Assembly (NCBI GenBank): GCA_032622095.1
Contig: CP136064.1
Span: 255,975,863 to 256,039,862, forward strand
DNA: 64,000 nucleotides
Direction: 5' to 3'
From: Siphonodentalium dalli
Taxonomy: Eukaryota > Mollusca > Scaphopoda > Gadilida > Siphonodentaliidae
The position numbers and the translations under genes are program-made. Under the pieces are notes generated by a model. That model saw only the letters and a list, made by a program, of their open reading frames with translations, had not been told where the DNA came from and did not search any database. Of the stretch, positions 1 to 10,151 are shown piece by piece; within the stretch, counting starts at the first letter, position 1; every line of letters starts with the position of its first letter.

Positions 1-63
1 ATACCATTTTAACATACACAAAACAAAAGAGTTAACTGAGAGTGCAAAATCAACTAACCAAAG

Positions 64-855
64 AATGGATTCATGTCATTAACCAATTCTAATCAGTAGG
101 TCGTATGCGTATCAGAAAGCATCAAGTTCATCATAGAGGGGACAAGCAAGCCATAATATATTACTACCAAATAACGCTCACTGATTTAGGATTGTACGAT
201 GTTAAAATTCAACTGATCTTGCAAACCAACCAGCATGGATTCATGGCGTGTGTAATCATTTCCAGTCAGTAGGTTGCGTTGTATCATAAAGCATTGAGTT
301 CATCAGAGATGGGACAAGCAAGCCATAATATATTAATAACACTTACTGATTTAGGATTGTACGATGTTAAAATTCAACTGACATTGCAAACCAACCAGCA
401 TGGATTCATGGCGTGTAACCATTTCCAGTCAGTAGGTTGCGTTGTATCATAAAGCATTGAGTTCATCAGAGATGGGACAAGCAAGCCATAATATATTAAT
501 AACACTTACTAATTTAGGATTGTACGATGTTAAAATTCAACTGACCTCACAAACCAACCAGCATGGATTCATGGCGTGTAACCGTTTCCAGTCAGTATGT
601 CGCGTTGTATCAGAAAGCATCGAGTTCATCAGAGATGGGACAAGCAAGCCATAATATATTAATAACACTTACTGATTTAGGATTGTACGATGTTAAAATT
701 CAACTGACATTGCAAACCAACCAGCATGGATTCATGGCGTGTAACCATTTCCAGTCAGTAGGTCGCATCGTATCAGACAGCATCGAGTTCATCCATTCAT
801 CAGCGAGACATGCACGCTATAATATATTACTACCAAATAACCCTGACTGATCGGG
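64..855. repeat. 163-bp tandem repeat array, about 4.5 units
   Basis: The motif GTACGATGTTAAAATTCAAC recurs at about 194, 359, 522 and 685, giving spacings of 165, 163 and 163 bp. Each unit runs through GATTTAGGATTGTACGATG, CAGCATGGATTCATGGCGTG and GACAAGCAAGCCATAATATA. The outermost units carry ATTACTACCAAATAAC where the inner ones carry ATTAATAACAC, so the outer units look older and the inner ones homogenised. The unit is not a multiple of three, and the two short ORFs here are by-products. No function is visible. Confidence 0.9.
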
Positions 856-1410
856 GATTTGCTATTAGTTTGTGGAGTATTGATTTCTCTATCCCCTTGG
901 TGCTGCTCTTTTCTCTGCTAAATCCCCACAGAGTTGGTTTGTAAGCTGCAAATGTATTTTATTACCCCTCGGCTCGAAGTAATCTTCAATAATCATACCT
1001 ACACAAGGTCCCCGCGGCTGCAGCTCGCTCCGCGATTTAAATAATTCGCCGTCAGATACTTCTTCCTCTGCTCACTGAGCCGTCGTTATCCAACGAAGCT
1101 TTTATTCCTTTGGGTGCGGTTTAGCCGATAAAAGGTCGCATTCGGAGAAAAATTGCCTCATCAAGCATGCCACATAGAGACGGGATATGAGTTCTATTTA
1201 GAGTTTATAGTTGCATGAATGCACCGAAAGGTTCTTGATATGTTGAACAAGTCTCGTTTTATCTCCCATTTGAATTTTGAAGACGGTTTATCTATTATGT
1301 ATTTGTAATTGTTTATATCTTTATGGCTGTGTCTATCTGTATTTGTTTCTTCAATATTGACCCCGAATCGTCATGACGATTGATGAAGTTGTATATTTCG
1401 GCAACTCAAA
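856..1410. other. Unassigned stretch with a small CpG-rich patch
   Basis: No repeat family or coding signal is recognised. Positions about 1005-1110 are richer in CpG than their surroundings (CCGCGG, CTCCGCG, TTCGCCG) and hold a TTTAAATA string. A small regulatory patch is possible but rests on composition alone. Confidence 0.3.
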
Positions 1411-1412
1411 TA

Positions 1413-1644
1413 CAGTAATGCCCAAATTAATCGACTCCATAACCACAGCAGAATTATGGGTAACTTTTCAGGATTTAGTAGGAAATATGGCTTGTTGCCA
1501 TTCATCGGAAAGCTCTCGGGGCATCGGAAAGCTCTCCCCGACAGCTTTCCGATGAATGGCAACAAGCCATATTTCCGTCTAAATCCTGAAAAGTTACCCA
1601 TAATTCTTCTGTGGTTAAGGAGTCGATTACTTAGGGCATTACTG
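1413..1644. mobile_element. Family A palindromic TA element (copy A1)
   Basis: TA flanks (1411-1412 and 1645-1646) enclose CAGTAATGCCC and GGCATTACTG. The arms run through TTAACCACAGCAGAATTATG, CAGGATTTAGTCGGAAATAT and TGTTGCCATTCATCGGAAAG and are inverted about the centre. Here the centre holds a second short GGAAAGCTCTC hairpin, so this copy is longer than the usual 213 bp. TA duplication and a CAGT-type end are typical of Tc1/mariner/pogo elements; the superfamily is inferred, and no transposase is present. The peptide MGNFSGFSRKYGLLPFIGK found at many sites is only a translation of this arm. Confidence 0.9.
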
Positions 1645-1700
1645 TAGATGTATGAGTTCTGACTCTTAATTACCTGTCAGAGTATTGGAAATCTTTCTCT

Positions 1701-1809
1701 CACTGAGAGCTTTCCGATGAATGGCAACAAGCCATATTTCCGACTAAATCCGGAAAAATTACCCATAATTCTGCTGTGGGTATGGAGTCGATTAATTAGG
1801 GCATTACTG
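1701..1809. mobile_element. Family A single arm (A2)
   Basis: Only the right arm is present, from CACTGAGAGCTTTCCGATG to GCATTACTG followed by TA. The left edge (CTCTCACTGAGAG) falls exactly at the usual centre of the palindrome, with no TA before it. It is either a truncated copy or a single-arm element. Confidence 0.8.
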
Positions 1810-1811
1810 TA

Positions 1812-2487
1812 AGTGAAACCACTGTTGTGATTGAACTAAGAGTTTTTAAGCGTACAAAATTTTTGTCCGAGAGTAACATGATCTAGTTCCTAACTGCATG
1901 ATAAGAGTCATCTCCCACACTATGCTTGATCGACCACTGACAATATTGAAAGTTTTTTTATTCCTATGAGAGTTTCACTACCCTTGTCCGATTTAGATCT
2001 AACAAGAGTTTAAAAAGGCGCAGCGATGACGACAAAAGATTGTCGTTGTTGAGAATTTGAACACAAGCACTATTCTGTTCCTTAAAATCGAAGGACTGCT
2101 TGTTGGGTTGGACATTTTGGGATTCGAGCATGAAAACATTTGAATGAACTGGCCTGCTTATTTTGGGGTTAAATTTTTCTACTTTGGTATTATACAAGCA
2201 ATGGCAAAATAATTCATTTTTATAGCGATGACCCCAAAGGATGCATGAGCACTATCTGTAATACTAATGATGAAACCCGCATCAATAATTCACACACAAA
2301 TGCCTTGATGTGAATTAATGTGTCCCAATAGAACCATTACAGCTCAATAATTTTAATAACCCAAGATGTTTTGTTATTATGTCCCTTGTTAGAGTGTGAA
2401 AAGGCTCCTTCTGCATCATGTTTTAGAGGTTGTTCGAGTGCAAACAGCCTCCTTCTGTGTTGTGTTATACTGGTTGTTAGTTATGTG
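1812..2487. other. No feature seen
   Basis: AT-rich unique-looking sequence. The reverse-strand ORF at 1964-2197 has no recognisable domain and no splice or promoter context, and is not called. Confidence 0.4.
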
Positions 2488-2925
2488 GCGATTCCTTCTG
2501 ATTGTCGTTTTTGAGGCCGCTGGTTTTGTTCCGATTCCTTCTGATTGTCGTTTTCGAGGCCACTGGTTCTGTTCCGATTCCTTCTGATTGTCGTTTTTGA
2601 GGCCGCTGGTTTTGTTCCGATTCCTTCTGATTGTCGTTTTTGAGGCCGCTGGTTTTGTTCCGATTCCTTCTGATTGTCGTTTTCGAGGCCACTGGTTCTG
2701 TTCCGATTCCTTCTGATTGTCGTTTTTGAGGCCACTGGTTTTGTTCCGATTCCTTCTGATTGTCGTTTTCGAGGCCACTGGTTCTGTTCCGATTCCTTCT
2801 GATTGTCGTTTTTGAGGCCGCTGGTTCTGTTCCGATTCCTTCTGATTGTCGTTTTCGAGGCCGCTGGTTTTGTTCCGATTCCTTCTGATTGTCGTTTTCG
2901 AGGCCACTGGTTCTGTTCCAGTTAA
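2488..2925. repeat. 43-bp minisatellite, about 10 units
   Basis: CCGATTCCTTCTGATTGTCG recurs every 43 bp (for example 2531, 2574, 2617). Units differ mainly at TTTTTGAGG/TTTTCGAGG, GCCGCTGG/GCCACTGG and GGTTTTGTT/GGTTCTGTT. Since 43 is not a multiple of three and the unit lacks stops on the minus strand, all three minus frames stay open. This gives overlapping Gln/Asn/Arg/Lys-rich ORFs (2416-2907, 2477-2959, 2481-2735) with a 43-residue superperiod. They are best read as by-products of the array. Confidence 0.92.
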
Positions 2926-3257
2926 ATCGAGCCCAGTTTAAGAAGTTTTGTCCATACATTTCTTCTAAGGTTGTTCATTGAACTAAGACGTGTTCTTTTA
3001 ATCTTGGGCATGTTGAAATTTTATCCAATTTTACACTCAAGTGAATTTCAAAGGGGGTTTGACAAGTTGCATCAAATGGTTCACAACTGAGCCGACAAGG
3101 ACTTGATCAAGAGTCTAATGTATTATGTCGGGATAATCTTTGGATAATCCGTGAATATCCACAGTGATTTAATTGCCCATACTAATACCTCACCAATGTA
3201 GTTGGTTAGTGTTCATGTGTGTGTGGACAAGCCTGGATATGTGTCTAGTTGGACCAA

Positions 3258-3352
3258 CAAGCCTGCGTTTAGTGTGCCTGACATTTGCAGAAAGAGGTCC
3301 CTAAGGGTGAAGTTAGTGGTGCTATCCCGCACGCGCCACCAAATTCACGGCT
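3258..3352 (+). mobile_element. Family D end fragment
   Basis: A diverged left terminal hairpin of family D: CAAGCCTG, TTTAGTGTGCCTG, CATTTGCAGAAAGAGGTCCC, then GGTGCTATCCCGCACGCG and CACCAAATTCAC. The rest of the element is missing. Confidence 0.7.
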
Positions 3353-3693
3353 GGTGCCTAACAAGGCATGTCTTATCCTCCCCACAACGCTGGGCACCCA
3401 GCCAAGCAAATTACCACTAATCCGCATGCATTTGCTTGTCTTGTTGGATTGCCACTATAAACAAATCTTACTGTGTTCTATGAAACCTGTTAGCTTTGGC
3501 TCTATAAGATATGATGTACACACAGGTATGAATCTCTAACTGATGACTTTATCTCCATTTGTTTGTCTTCGTTCCTCCTTGCCATCTTTTTTGGCTTGCT
3601 AAAGTCATGTCTGAGTTTTGTATGTTTCGGTATCGGAGAAGGTCACTGTTCCCTCGACTTTTAAGATTCATATGGCTCTATTTCCGGTCTGTG
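3353..3693. other. No feature seen
   Basis: Unassigned sequence. Short ORFs at 3202-3420 and 3285-3539 begin in the family D fragment and carry no recognisable domain. Confidence 0.35.
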
Positions 3694-3926
3694 TTAACAC
3701 TTCCATGACTTGAGCTTCCTGATATTTTGCGAAACTCTGTGCCAATTAACATTCCCACAGGAGACATCGCATATATAACAGAATGCATTGACCTAACGAT
3801 ATTTAACTTGACCTTGTAATCCAGTGCATTCTCTCTCTCCCTGTGGGAGACTCGGATATATAGGAGAACGCACTGGCACAGGATCTTTAATGCTGCACCA
3901 GAACATCTCCCATCATGATCTGTTAA
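3694..3926 (+). mobile_element. Family E TTAA element (E1)
   Basis: Bounded by TTAA at 3694-3697 and 3923-3926, with the E termini CACTTCCATGACTTGAGC and CTCCCATCATGA. It holds two diverged hairpins built on GCATATATAACAGAATGC and CAGTGCATTCTCTCTC. TTAA target sites are the hallmark of piggyBac-type transposition, known from that family; the transposase source is not in this window. Confidence 0.8.
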
Positions 3927-4422
3927 CATAGGCTCATATTCATGCTGGTACTGAGTCCATCATATTCAAATTTTCATTTCTTGGAACACTTGCGGTATTT
4001 CACCAAATCACATCACATCTTGGGATGTTAATTGCAATTAGATGCATTTATCTTGGTGCCACTAATAGTGAGTTGTGATTGGCGCTGCTGACATGGAATC
4101 TGGCCACATGGGATATAGAAAGTCTATGGCAAATAATCAGACCCACTATTTATGTGCGGGTCTGTAGTTAACTTTGACTGATCCAGACCTTACCTGTTTG
4201 TTGATTTGCCATTTTTCCACCAACAACTTCAAATTTATAACTACATTCTATCCCTGGAAAAGACTAAATTCTCAAATTCCATGTTTATCTGCCCCATTTC
4301 ACAGAATTTTTAAATTGGTGCCTTAACTTTTTTCAATGTGGAAAAATCGCATATCACAAACTAATACATATCATAATATGTCTATGCTCAGGAAATAAAG
4401 ATTCCTTCTCAAATAAAATTAT
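3927..4422. other. No feature seen
   Basis: AT-rich unassigned sequence with no convincing ORF or repeat. Confidence 0.35.
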
Positions 4423-4812
4423 TTAACCCTTTACCCAACAGAAGGGCCCTGTGCCAATGCATTCTCTTATATATGCGAGTCGACCATAGGTCGCCTCGCA
4501 TATATAAGAGAATGTATTGGCTTAACACATTACAAATTCTAAAATTGTTAAAGAATGTAAGAAAAAATGGTAAAAAGTGTTTAAAAAAGATTTTTTTTAG
4601 GCCAATGCATTCTCTTATATATGCGAGGCGACCTATGGTCGACTCGCATATATAAGAGAATGCATTGGCACAGGGCATAACTGTAACCATCACAATGTGG
4701 TCAATGAGCCGGTTCCAATGATATCAATATTTGTATGGTTTTATTGAGACAGACCCAAGATAATTTAGGCTGTTGCAGCTTTATTTGGCCGGTTTGTTGG
4801 GTAAAGGGTTAA
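4423..4812 (+). mobile_element. Family B TTAA two-hairpin element (B1)
   Basis: Termini are TTAACCCTTTACCCAACA and TGTTGGGTAAAGGGTTAA, so TTAA flanks 14-bp inverted repeats of piggyBac type. Two hairpins (about 4455-4529 and 4600-4670) pair CCAATGCATTCTCTTATATA with its complement around a GACC-TATGG-TCG tip. An AT-rich spacer with TTGTTAAAGAATGTAAGAAA lies between them. The right third is unique to B (TTGAGACAGACC, TTTGGCCGGTTTG). No coding potential: the recurring peptide RSPRIYKRMHW is hairpin read-through. Confidence 0.92.
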
Positions 4813-4849
4813 TAATGTCAAGATTCCTTGCTTGATTCCTATCGCCAAA

Positions 4850-4908
4850 TCATGTAACCATTCATGTAACCATTCATGTAACCATTCATGTAACCATTCA
4901 TGTAACAT
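4850..4908. repeat. 12-bp tandem repeat, about 4-5 units
   Basis: TCATGTAACCAT is repeated head to tail. It is a short simple-sequence array with no associated feature. Confidence 0.9.
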
Positions 4909-5430
4909 GTAGCCAACACCAGAATTAGATTCCTCATCTACGTCTGTCAGTAATATATCAGTAAAAAGTGTTCTTGATATCCCAGAAGATGAGCTTTGTA
5001 GAGAGAATACAGAAATACATGGTATTACTTGTCAGACAGATATAAATTGTTGGGATAGGTGTTCAAAGGTTATCGTTCTTAACATGCCGCATGACATGTA
5101 AAGCATGTGAAAGTACATATGATGCATGCCATTCCTAGATAGTGCTATCAAAACGTCAAATCTGCAACTGTAAACTGTTCCAAACATTGATAAGAGCCAT
5201 TTACTCCTCAGTGCAATGCGTTGATAACAATGATTGATCGTTTCCACACCACTCGTGCAATAATATCCGTATCTCGGTCAAAAATTCTGCTGCACCTTTT
5301 ATTTGAAGTTTGCCAGATTGTACTCTGTAGAAAAAGTGCACATTTTAGGGTCCCAAGAATGCCCTCAAACTTTGGATTAGATGACATGTGGAGCTGTAAA
5401 GTAAGGAAACGGATTGCTAGATACATGATA
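4909..5430. other. No feature seen
   Basis: Unassigned sequence. The 123-residue ORF starting at 5221 runs into a family A copy and shows no recognisable domain. Confidence 0.35.
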
Positions 5431-5432
5431 TA

Positions 5433-5540
5433 CAGTAATGCCCTAAATAATCAACTCTTTAACCACAGCCGAATTATGGTTAACTTTTCAGGATTTAGTC
5501 GGAAATATGGCTTGGGAGTTGATTATTTAGGGTATTACTA
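5433..5540. mobile_element. Family A deletion derivative (A3)
   Basis: The left arm CAGTAATGCCCTAAATAATC to AAATATGGCTTG joins directly to the last 25 bp of the right end (GGGTATTACTA). TA lies on both sides (5431-5432, 5541-5542). Most of the right arm and the centre are deleted, leaving 108 bp with both termini. Confidence 0.85.
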
Positions 5541-5608
5541 TATGCTATTTAGTTGCTATGATTGTCATCCATGTAAATTCCAAGAAATTTAAAGTCATAC
5601 ATACACCC

Positions 5609-5733
5609 AGCCCTCATAATTTGTTACGGCAATCAGCAATGCCAAATTCATTTGCTGAAGCAAACTCAGCAGGGCCTTGGCAAAGGGTTGCCATAGTGGA
5701 TTGCCAAAGCCAAACAATCTGAATTAAGAGGGC
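5609..5733 (-). repeat. Family H short inverted-repeat element, copy 1
   Basis: Begins AGCCCTCATAATT and ends CAATCTGAATTAAGAGGGC, with internal GGCAATC and GATTGCCAAAGCC in inverted relation. A related copy in the opposite orientation lies at 26534-26626. Superfamily unknown. Confidence 0.6.
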
Positions 5734-5860
5734 ACGACACCCGTTGTTGATCATCAACTCCAACATGAAATCCAAGATTAAATGTCTTGTCTGAACATGA
5801 GATGATTTATCTTGATTTCACTGCATTGTAGCTAAAAGATGTCACATAATAAAATATATA

Positions 5861-6092
5861 CAGTAATGCCCTAAGTAATCGACTCCTTAACCACAGCAGA
5901 ATTATGGGTAACTTTTCAGGATTTAGTCGGAAATATGGCTTGTTGCCATTCGTAGGAAAGCTGTCGGGGAGAGCTTTCCGATGCCCCGAGAGCTTTCCGA
6001 TGAATGGCAACAAGCCATATTTCCGACTAAATCCTGAAAAGTTACCCATAATTCAGCTGTGGTTAAGGAGTCGATTATTTATGGCATTACTG
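5861..6092. mobile_element. Family A palindrome (A4) abutting family E
   Basis: TA at 5859-5860 and 6093-6094 encloses a full copy. The centre is enlarged by an extra GGAAAGCTGTCGGGGAGAG unit. Its right flank, TATATGCGAGTC, is the interior of an E hairpin, so this copy probably inserted into that hairpin at a TA. Confidence 0.88.
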
Positions 6093-6223
6093 TATATGCG
6101 AGTCGCCCATAGGGAGCATCGCATATATTTACCTTGACCTTGTAAGCCAGTGGGAGCCTCGCATATATAAAAGAATGCACTGGCACAGGATCTGTAATGC
6201 TGCTCCCATCATGAAAGGGTTAA
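6093..6223 (+). mobile_element. Family E right part (E2)
   Basis: Runs from inside a hairpin (TATATGCGAGTCGCCCATAG) through TTACCTTGACCTTGTAAGCC and a second hairpin to the terminus CTCCCATCATGAAAGGGTTAA (TTAA at 6220-6223). The left half is absent, displaced by A4. Confidence 0.75.
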
Positions 6224-6737
6224 TTTCATTAAAAACATTGAAACCTGTGATGGCTAGAATATTTTGTTGATGTTACAAGAGCTGGCTTGCTTTGAGAATT
6301 AATCTTACACATCATGCAAACGATTAACTTTCTGGTCACCATCCAGGCGCCTGACACGACTTCATAAATAATGGGTTAACACAGGCCAAATTTCCCTTCC
6401 TCTTCAATGAATTTTTTGATGCTAATGCCAGCTCATCATGAAAGGTTTGTTTGGCGGGATTCTGTGCGGTTTTGCAGTTATGCTGCCAGGGAAAAAGGTA
6501 ATTACGCTTTGGTGGTTAATGGCAGTTTGGAGTCGGATCAAGACATGAAATTCTTGTGAACATTTTTTCTCAGCTAATATCTGCTGTGAGAAATATGTTT
6601 ATCTGCCAGAAGCAGAAAGGAGAGATTTGTGTAATGTGATGATAACAGACGCCTCGAGTCAGTGTTGTTAGATCATAAGAGTTGCACTAACTTGCCTTCC
6701 CACCAAGCCATGCATTTCCTATTATTCCTTCCTTCGT
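6224..6737. other. No feature seen
   Basis: Unassigned sequence with no repeat family or ORF of note. Confidence 0.35.
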
Positions 6738-6870
6738 TGGTTATATAACACCGCCTTTGCGCGGAGGATGAGACAACGGAATAGCAAGAATGTGACCTTT
6801 GATATTAATCGAGTAAAAGAAATGCTGAGCGCGAGCATAGACCTATTACTGAAGGCGGTGTTATATAACC
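6738..6870. repeat. Inverted-repeat mini-element of about 133 bp
   Basis: TTGGTTATATAACACCGCCT (6738 on) is mirrored by AGGCGGTGTTATATAACCAA ending at 6870. The interior is unrelated and contains GAGCGCGAGC. It looks like a single-copy MITE of unknown family; the TSD is not clear. Confidence 0.75.
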
Positions 6871-6987
6871 AACAGAAGAACGAATACACCACTGGTTAAG
6901 TTGTCCTGTAACAGCAAAATGATGCTGTTACTATAAACAGTATCGTTTTATTTTTCTAAAGTTGTAACTTTTGTGTTTGGCTATAAT

Positions 6988-7096
6988 CAGTGAGAGCTTT
7001 CCGATGAATGGCAACAAGCCATATTTCCGACTAAATCCTGAAAAGTTTCCCATAATTCTGCTGTGGTTAAGAGGTCGATTACTTAGGGCATTACTG
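6988..7096. mobile_element. Family A single arm (A5) in an E remnant
   Basis: One arm, from CAGTGAGAGCTTTCC to GCATTACTG, followed by TATATAAGAGAATACA, which is E hairpin sequence. The left end CAGTG resembles the true terminus CAGTA but follows AAT rather than TA. Confidence 0.8.
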
Positions 7097-7141
7097 TATA
7101 TAAGAGAATACATTTCAGGAAGCTCATCATGGAAGGGTTAA
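7097..7141 (-). mobile_element. Family E terminal remnant
   Basis: TATATAAGAGAATACATTTC, then CAGGAAGCTCATCATGG and AAGGGTTAA. It is the tail of an E element whose body is lost or displaced by A5. Confidence 0.65.
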
Positions 7142-7800
7142 GTCAATAGATTTTTTATAATCTGGATAGAAAGGGCTTGCATGAATAAATTATACAACTA
7201 TTTCATAGCGTTTTTTCATGACCATTGGAAGCTAATGTATCTGATTTTCTGCATAGTTGCTTCATTGTAATCTTATCCACGGTTCATTTAACCTCATTTA
7301 CAAGATTTCTTTATCGCTAGTAAAGACAGCATGCCTCATCAGATTTGATATCACCACATGTCTGGGAGAAAGGACATGAATTCTCAAGTACGCCTTCAAA
7401 TAGGCTGCCCACAACCCTGGGGCCAAACAGAAACACTTATTTGTTTCCGATTTGTTTGTCATAAAAATTCAGGCAAGCAAGTAAAAGTATGGGATTTTTT
7501 TTTTTTGGAATTATTTTTATTAGAATGAGCCTTGCATAGACTATTTATAGGCAATTAAAGGGTTTCCTTGTTTCTATTCTACAACCATCTATGGCAGAAT
7601 GGAAAGTCCCTCATAATTTAAACATCTGTGTAGTAAAGACATCTAGGACCCGAAAATGGTATTGTCTACACTGCATTTAGTCAAAGTCATTATGATAATC
7701 AAAGATGTTTGTAAAATTCCTGAAATTTGGTTCAATTTTGCTCAAAACAACATATAAACAGCATATAAACATTGTCAACTTCTCAAATTTACAGTATGTG
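7142..7800. other. No feature seen
   Basis: AT-rich unassigned sequence, including a T run at about 7499-7516. Confidence 0.35.
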
Positions 7801-8113
7801 CTGCCAATAGTGTGTCTGGACATTTGCAGAATGAGGTCCCCAGAGGCAGGCTAGCATCACCTAATTTTCCCTATGGGAACCTCATTCTGCCTTGACCACA
7901 ACTGCTATGGGAGACCTAGAAAAGATTGAAGTTCCCCTGGTGAAGTTCACCCATTAGTCACCTCGATTATGCATTTTATCTTCTGCAAATTAGGGGATAT
8001 AGAAACTCGATAGAAGGGAAACATACATGTAACTAAAAACAATGTTATTATGAGACTATCACTATTTCCCAGACAATGAGACCTAAGCAGAATGAGGTTC
8101 CCAGATGGTGAAG
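7801..8113 (+). mobile_element. Family D, right-truncated (D1)
   Basis: Starts near AATAGTGTGTCTGGACATTT with the left terminal hairpin. It continues through the D core (CTGCTATGGGAGACC, AATTAGGGGATATAGAAAC, CAATGTTATTATGAGAC) and breaks off in the right hairpin at CCAGATGGTGAAG. The right terminus is missing. Confidence 0.82.
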
Positions 8114-8239
8114 ACTGGGCAAATCGGAAACAACCATGTTTATTGTATTGGCCTTGGCTACTCACAAACCCAGCATTAAATTTGGATTACGGCTTATAAA
8201 GCTCTGGAGTGGGTCCTATAGAAATGCCCCCTTCCCTCA

Positions 8240-8400
8240 TCTGTGTCATTCTCTTGAATTTCATCCCTCAAGTGGACGGCTGAATAATGGCGCGGTGGAT
8301 CATGTTTTTGGAAACAATCGAAGGAGGCTACACGGAACTGTTGACCCTCGGAGCATGCTGGGAAGGATAATAGCATTAGTTAGAGTTGAGTAAGTCGGAG
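8240..8400. promoter_or_regulatory. Possible regulatory patch with YY1-like and ZNF143-like motifs
   Basis: Two strings resemble well-known metazoan promoter motifs: AATGGCGCGG at about 8286 (YY1-like core ATGGCG) and GAGCATGCTGGGAAG at about 8351, whose complement CTTCCCAGCATGC matches the core of the Staf/ZNF143 site. The patch is also richer in CpG than nearby sequence. No transcript, TATA box or first exon is visible, so this is a weak call from motifs only. Confidence 0.25.
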
Positions 8401-8792
8401 TGCTGGGTTTATTGACACTGTGAATGTTTGAAAATGATCCCAAGATACTTCACTACCCCATTCAACTCATCGAGTTTTAAGTGCTTGTCGAAAGTAAACA
8501 TTTAATCAGTGAGAAAATTTGAATAGCATGGAGACGGTTTTGATAAACACTCTCCCGCTGTGACCAGTGAACCAGTCGCCGTAGTTGTAAATGGAGTTAA
8601 CAGCACCCTTTGGATATCACCAAAATTTCTTTTATGCTCCGTCTTAATGTGTACGCACATATATTTTCACAGAGCGTTGCCTGTGCGTGCTGCTTTATTA
8701 ATCTGCCGTGCATTGAATTTCTAGTTTGTGCTAGGATAACGAATACAAAAGTGACGAGACAGACTGGTGAAAAGCTAGGCCAGGTTAAGACA

Positions 8793-9055
8793 GTTTTGTT
8801 TGTGTTGGTGTGTGTGGTAAGATTACTGCACAGTTCACACAGCCATCTCCGGCAAGCAGGGTGTACCCAGTTACTCTCACTCCTCTTTATATAACGCTGC
8901 TTTCTGGTTAAGGATTTTGTTCTTCATCACTGGATATTTTGGATTTTAGTTTTGTTCTTGTGTGGATAATATTATGTTCATTGAAAGGTGGATTTAAAAG
9001 AAATAGTAAGTATTTACATTTATATATTTATGGGTGTAAATTTCAGGAAATAGTT
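8793..9055 (+). repeat. Local duplication, unit 1 (pairs with 9660-9990)
   Basis: TTGTGTTGGTGTGTG, CAGCCATCTCC, AAGCAGGGTGTAC, CACTGCTTTCTGGT-like blocks, TGGATATTTTGGATTTTA and GTGGATAATATT recur in the same order at 9660-9990. The two copies are separated by TTAA-type elements and have diverged by substitutions and indels. No coding function is apparent. Confidence 0.8.
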
Positions 9056-9104
9056 CATGTTTTAGTACATTTAGGTTATGAAAAATATTTTTTTTTTATA
9101 TTTT

Positions 9105-9444
9105 AATTAGCCTGTCCCACCAGCTATAAAAGCATACATTGGAATGATCCGTTGTTCATCTGGTTGGGTGTTGAGGAAATACATGTATAAGCAGACAGAT
9201 ACAACAAGTGCGGAAAATGTTTGGGAAATATTCGGATTATTAGTTCAACAAACGGCCTATGGTCGATTGTTGAACTTATTATCTGAACATTTCATATGGT
9301 AACTCGGGTAGAGCTTTCCGATGAATGGCAACAAGCCATATTTCCGACTAAATCCTGAAAAGTTACCCATAATTCTGCTGTGGTAAGGGGTCGATTATTT
9401 AGGGCATTACTGTACATATATTATTATTTACTAAAGAGGGTTTA
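9105..9444 (-). mobile_element. Family F TTAA element, reverse (F1), interrupted
   Basis: Reads F backwards: AGCTATAAAAGCATACATTGG, GTTGGGTGTTGAGG, AAGCAGACAGATAC, TTCAACAAACGGCC with its inverse, then TTTACTAAAGAGGG next to TTTA (9441-9444). A family A single arm (9311-9412) sits inside it. It shares its terminal TTTA with the next F element, which runs the other way. Confidence 0.7.
9311..9412. mobile_element. Family A single arm with TA on both sides (A6)
   Basis: TA (9309-9310), GAGCTTTCCGATGAATGGC through to GGGCATTAC-TG, TA (9413-9414). Only one arm is present, 102 bp. It lies within the reverse F copy F1. Confidence 0.82.
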
Positions 9445-9653
9445 CCCTTTCTTTACTAAATACTCATTGAGGACATTTGTTGAACTTAATTATTATCTGA
9501 ACATTTCCCTACAATAAATAGGACTCCTTCTGTACTTGCATTAGCTGTTGTCTGCTTATGTTTCCTGCAACCCCCTCCAGGTAAATAATGTACAATTCCA
9601 ATGCATACTTTTATAGCGGAGTGGGAGAATCCATTTAGTAAAGAAAGGGTTAA
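9441..9653 (+). mobile_element. Family F TTAA element (F2)
   Basis: TTTACCCTTTCTTTACTAAA to TTTAGTAAAGAAAGGGTTAA (TTAA at 9650-9653). It contains the F landmarks TACTCATTGA, GTTGAACTTAATTATTATC, GACTCCTTCTG, GTCTGCTTATG and GGGAGAATCC. It is head-to-head with F1 across a single TTTA. Confidence 0.82.
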
Positions 9654-9659
9654 GATAGG

Positions 9660-9990
9660 AGTTTATTTGTGTTGGTGTGTGTTATCAGATTACTCTACAG
9701 TTCAGACAGCCATCTCCGACAAGCAGGGTGTACACAGTTTTTCTCCTTAGTCTTTATACAACACTGCTTTCTGGTCAAGGATTGTAATCTTCATCTCTCT
9801 GTTCAACAAGGAAATTTTTTCTTCATATCAATCTCTGGATATTTTGGATTTTATTCCCTTCCTGAATTTATAATTTATGCGTTTAGTTCTGATGTGGATA
9901 ATATTGTGTTCATTGAAAAGTGGATTTAACAAAAATAGTGAGTATTTAGTTTATTTATGGCCATCATGGGTGTAAACATCATGAACAAAA
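9660..9990 (+). repeat. Local duplication, unit 2 (pairs with 8793-9055)
   Basis: Same block order as unit 1, with an extra segment of about 60 bp (CTTCCTGAATTTATAATTTA) inside. It begins directly after the TTAA end of F2. Confidence 0.8.
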
Positions 9991-10151
9991 TACATTTATT
10001 TTATGTCTTATAAACTTTTTCTATAATAATATATTTTGATTGTTTATATATTGAAAAGGTGTTAGTACTAATGTCAATACATTGTGACCTCGGCATTATA
10101 AAACTCCTTCCATATATATTTTGAAAATCCATGAAAGTTTACAACCAACTA

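Noticed and set aside
2416-2959. Overlapping 160-residue repetitive ORFs as a real Q/N-rich protein gene
   Set aside because: All three frames are open for the simple reason that the 43-bp unit has no stop; there is no promoter, splice or start context.
5221-5592. 123-residue ORF
   Set aside because: Its C-terminal third is a family A copy and the remainder has no recognisable domain.
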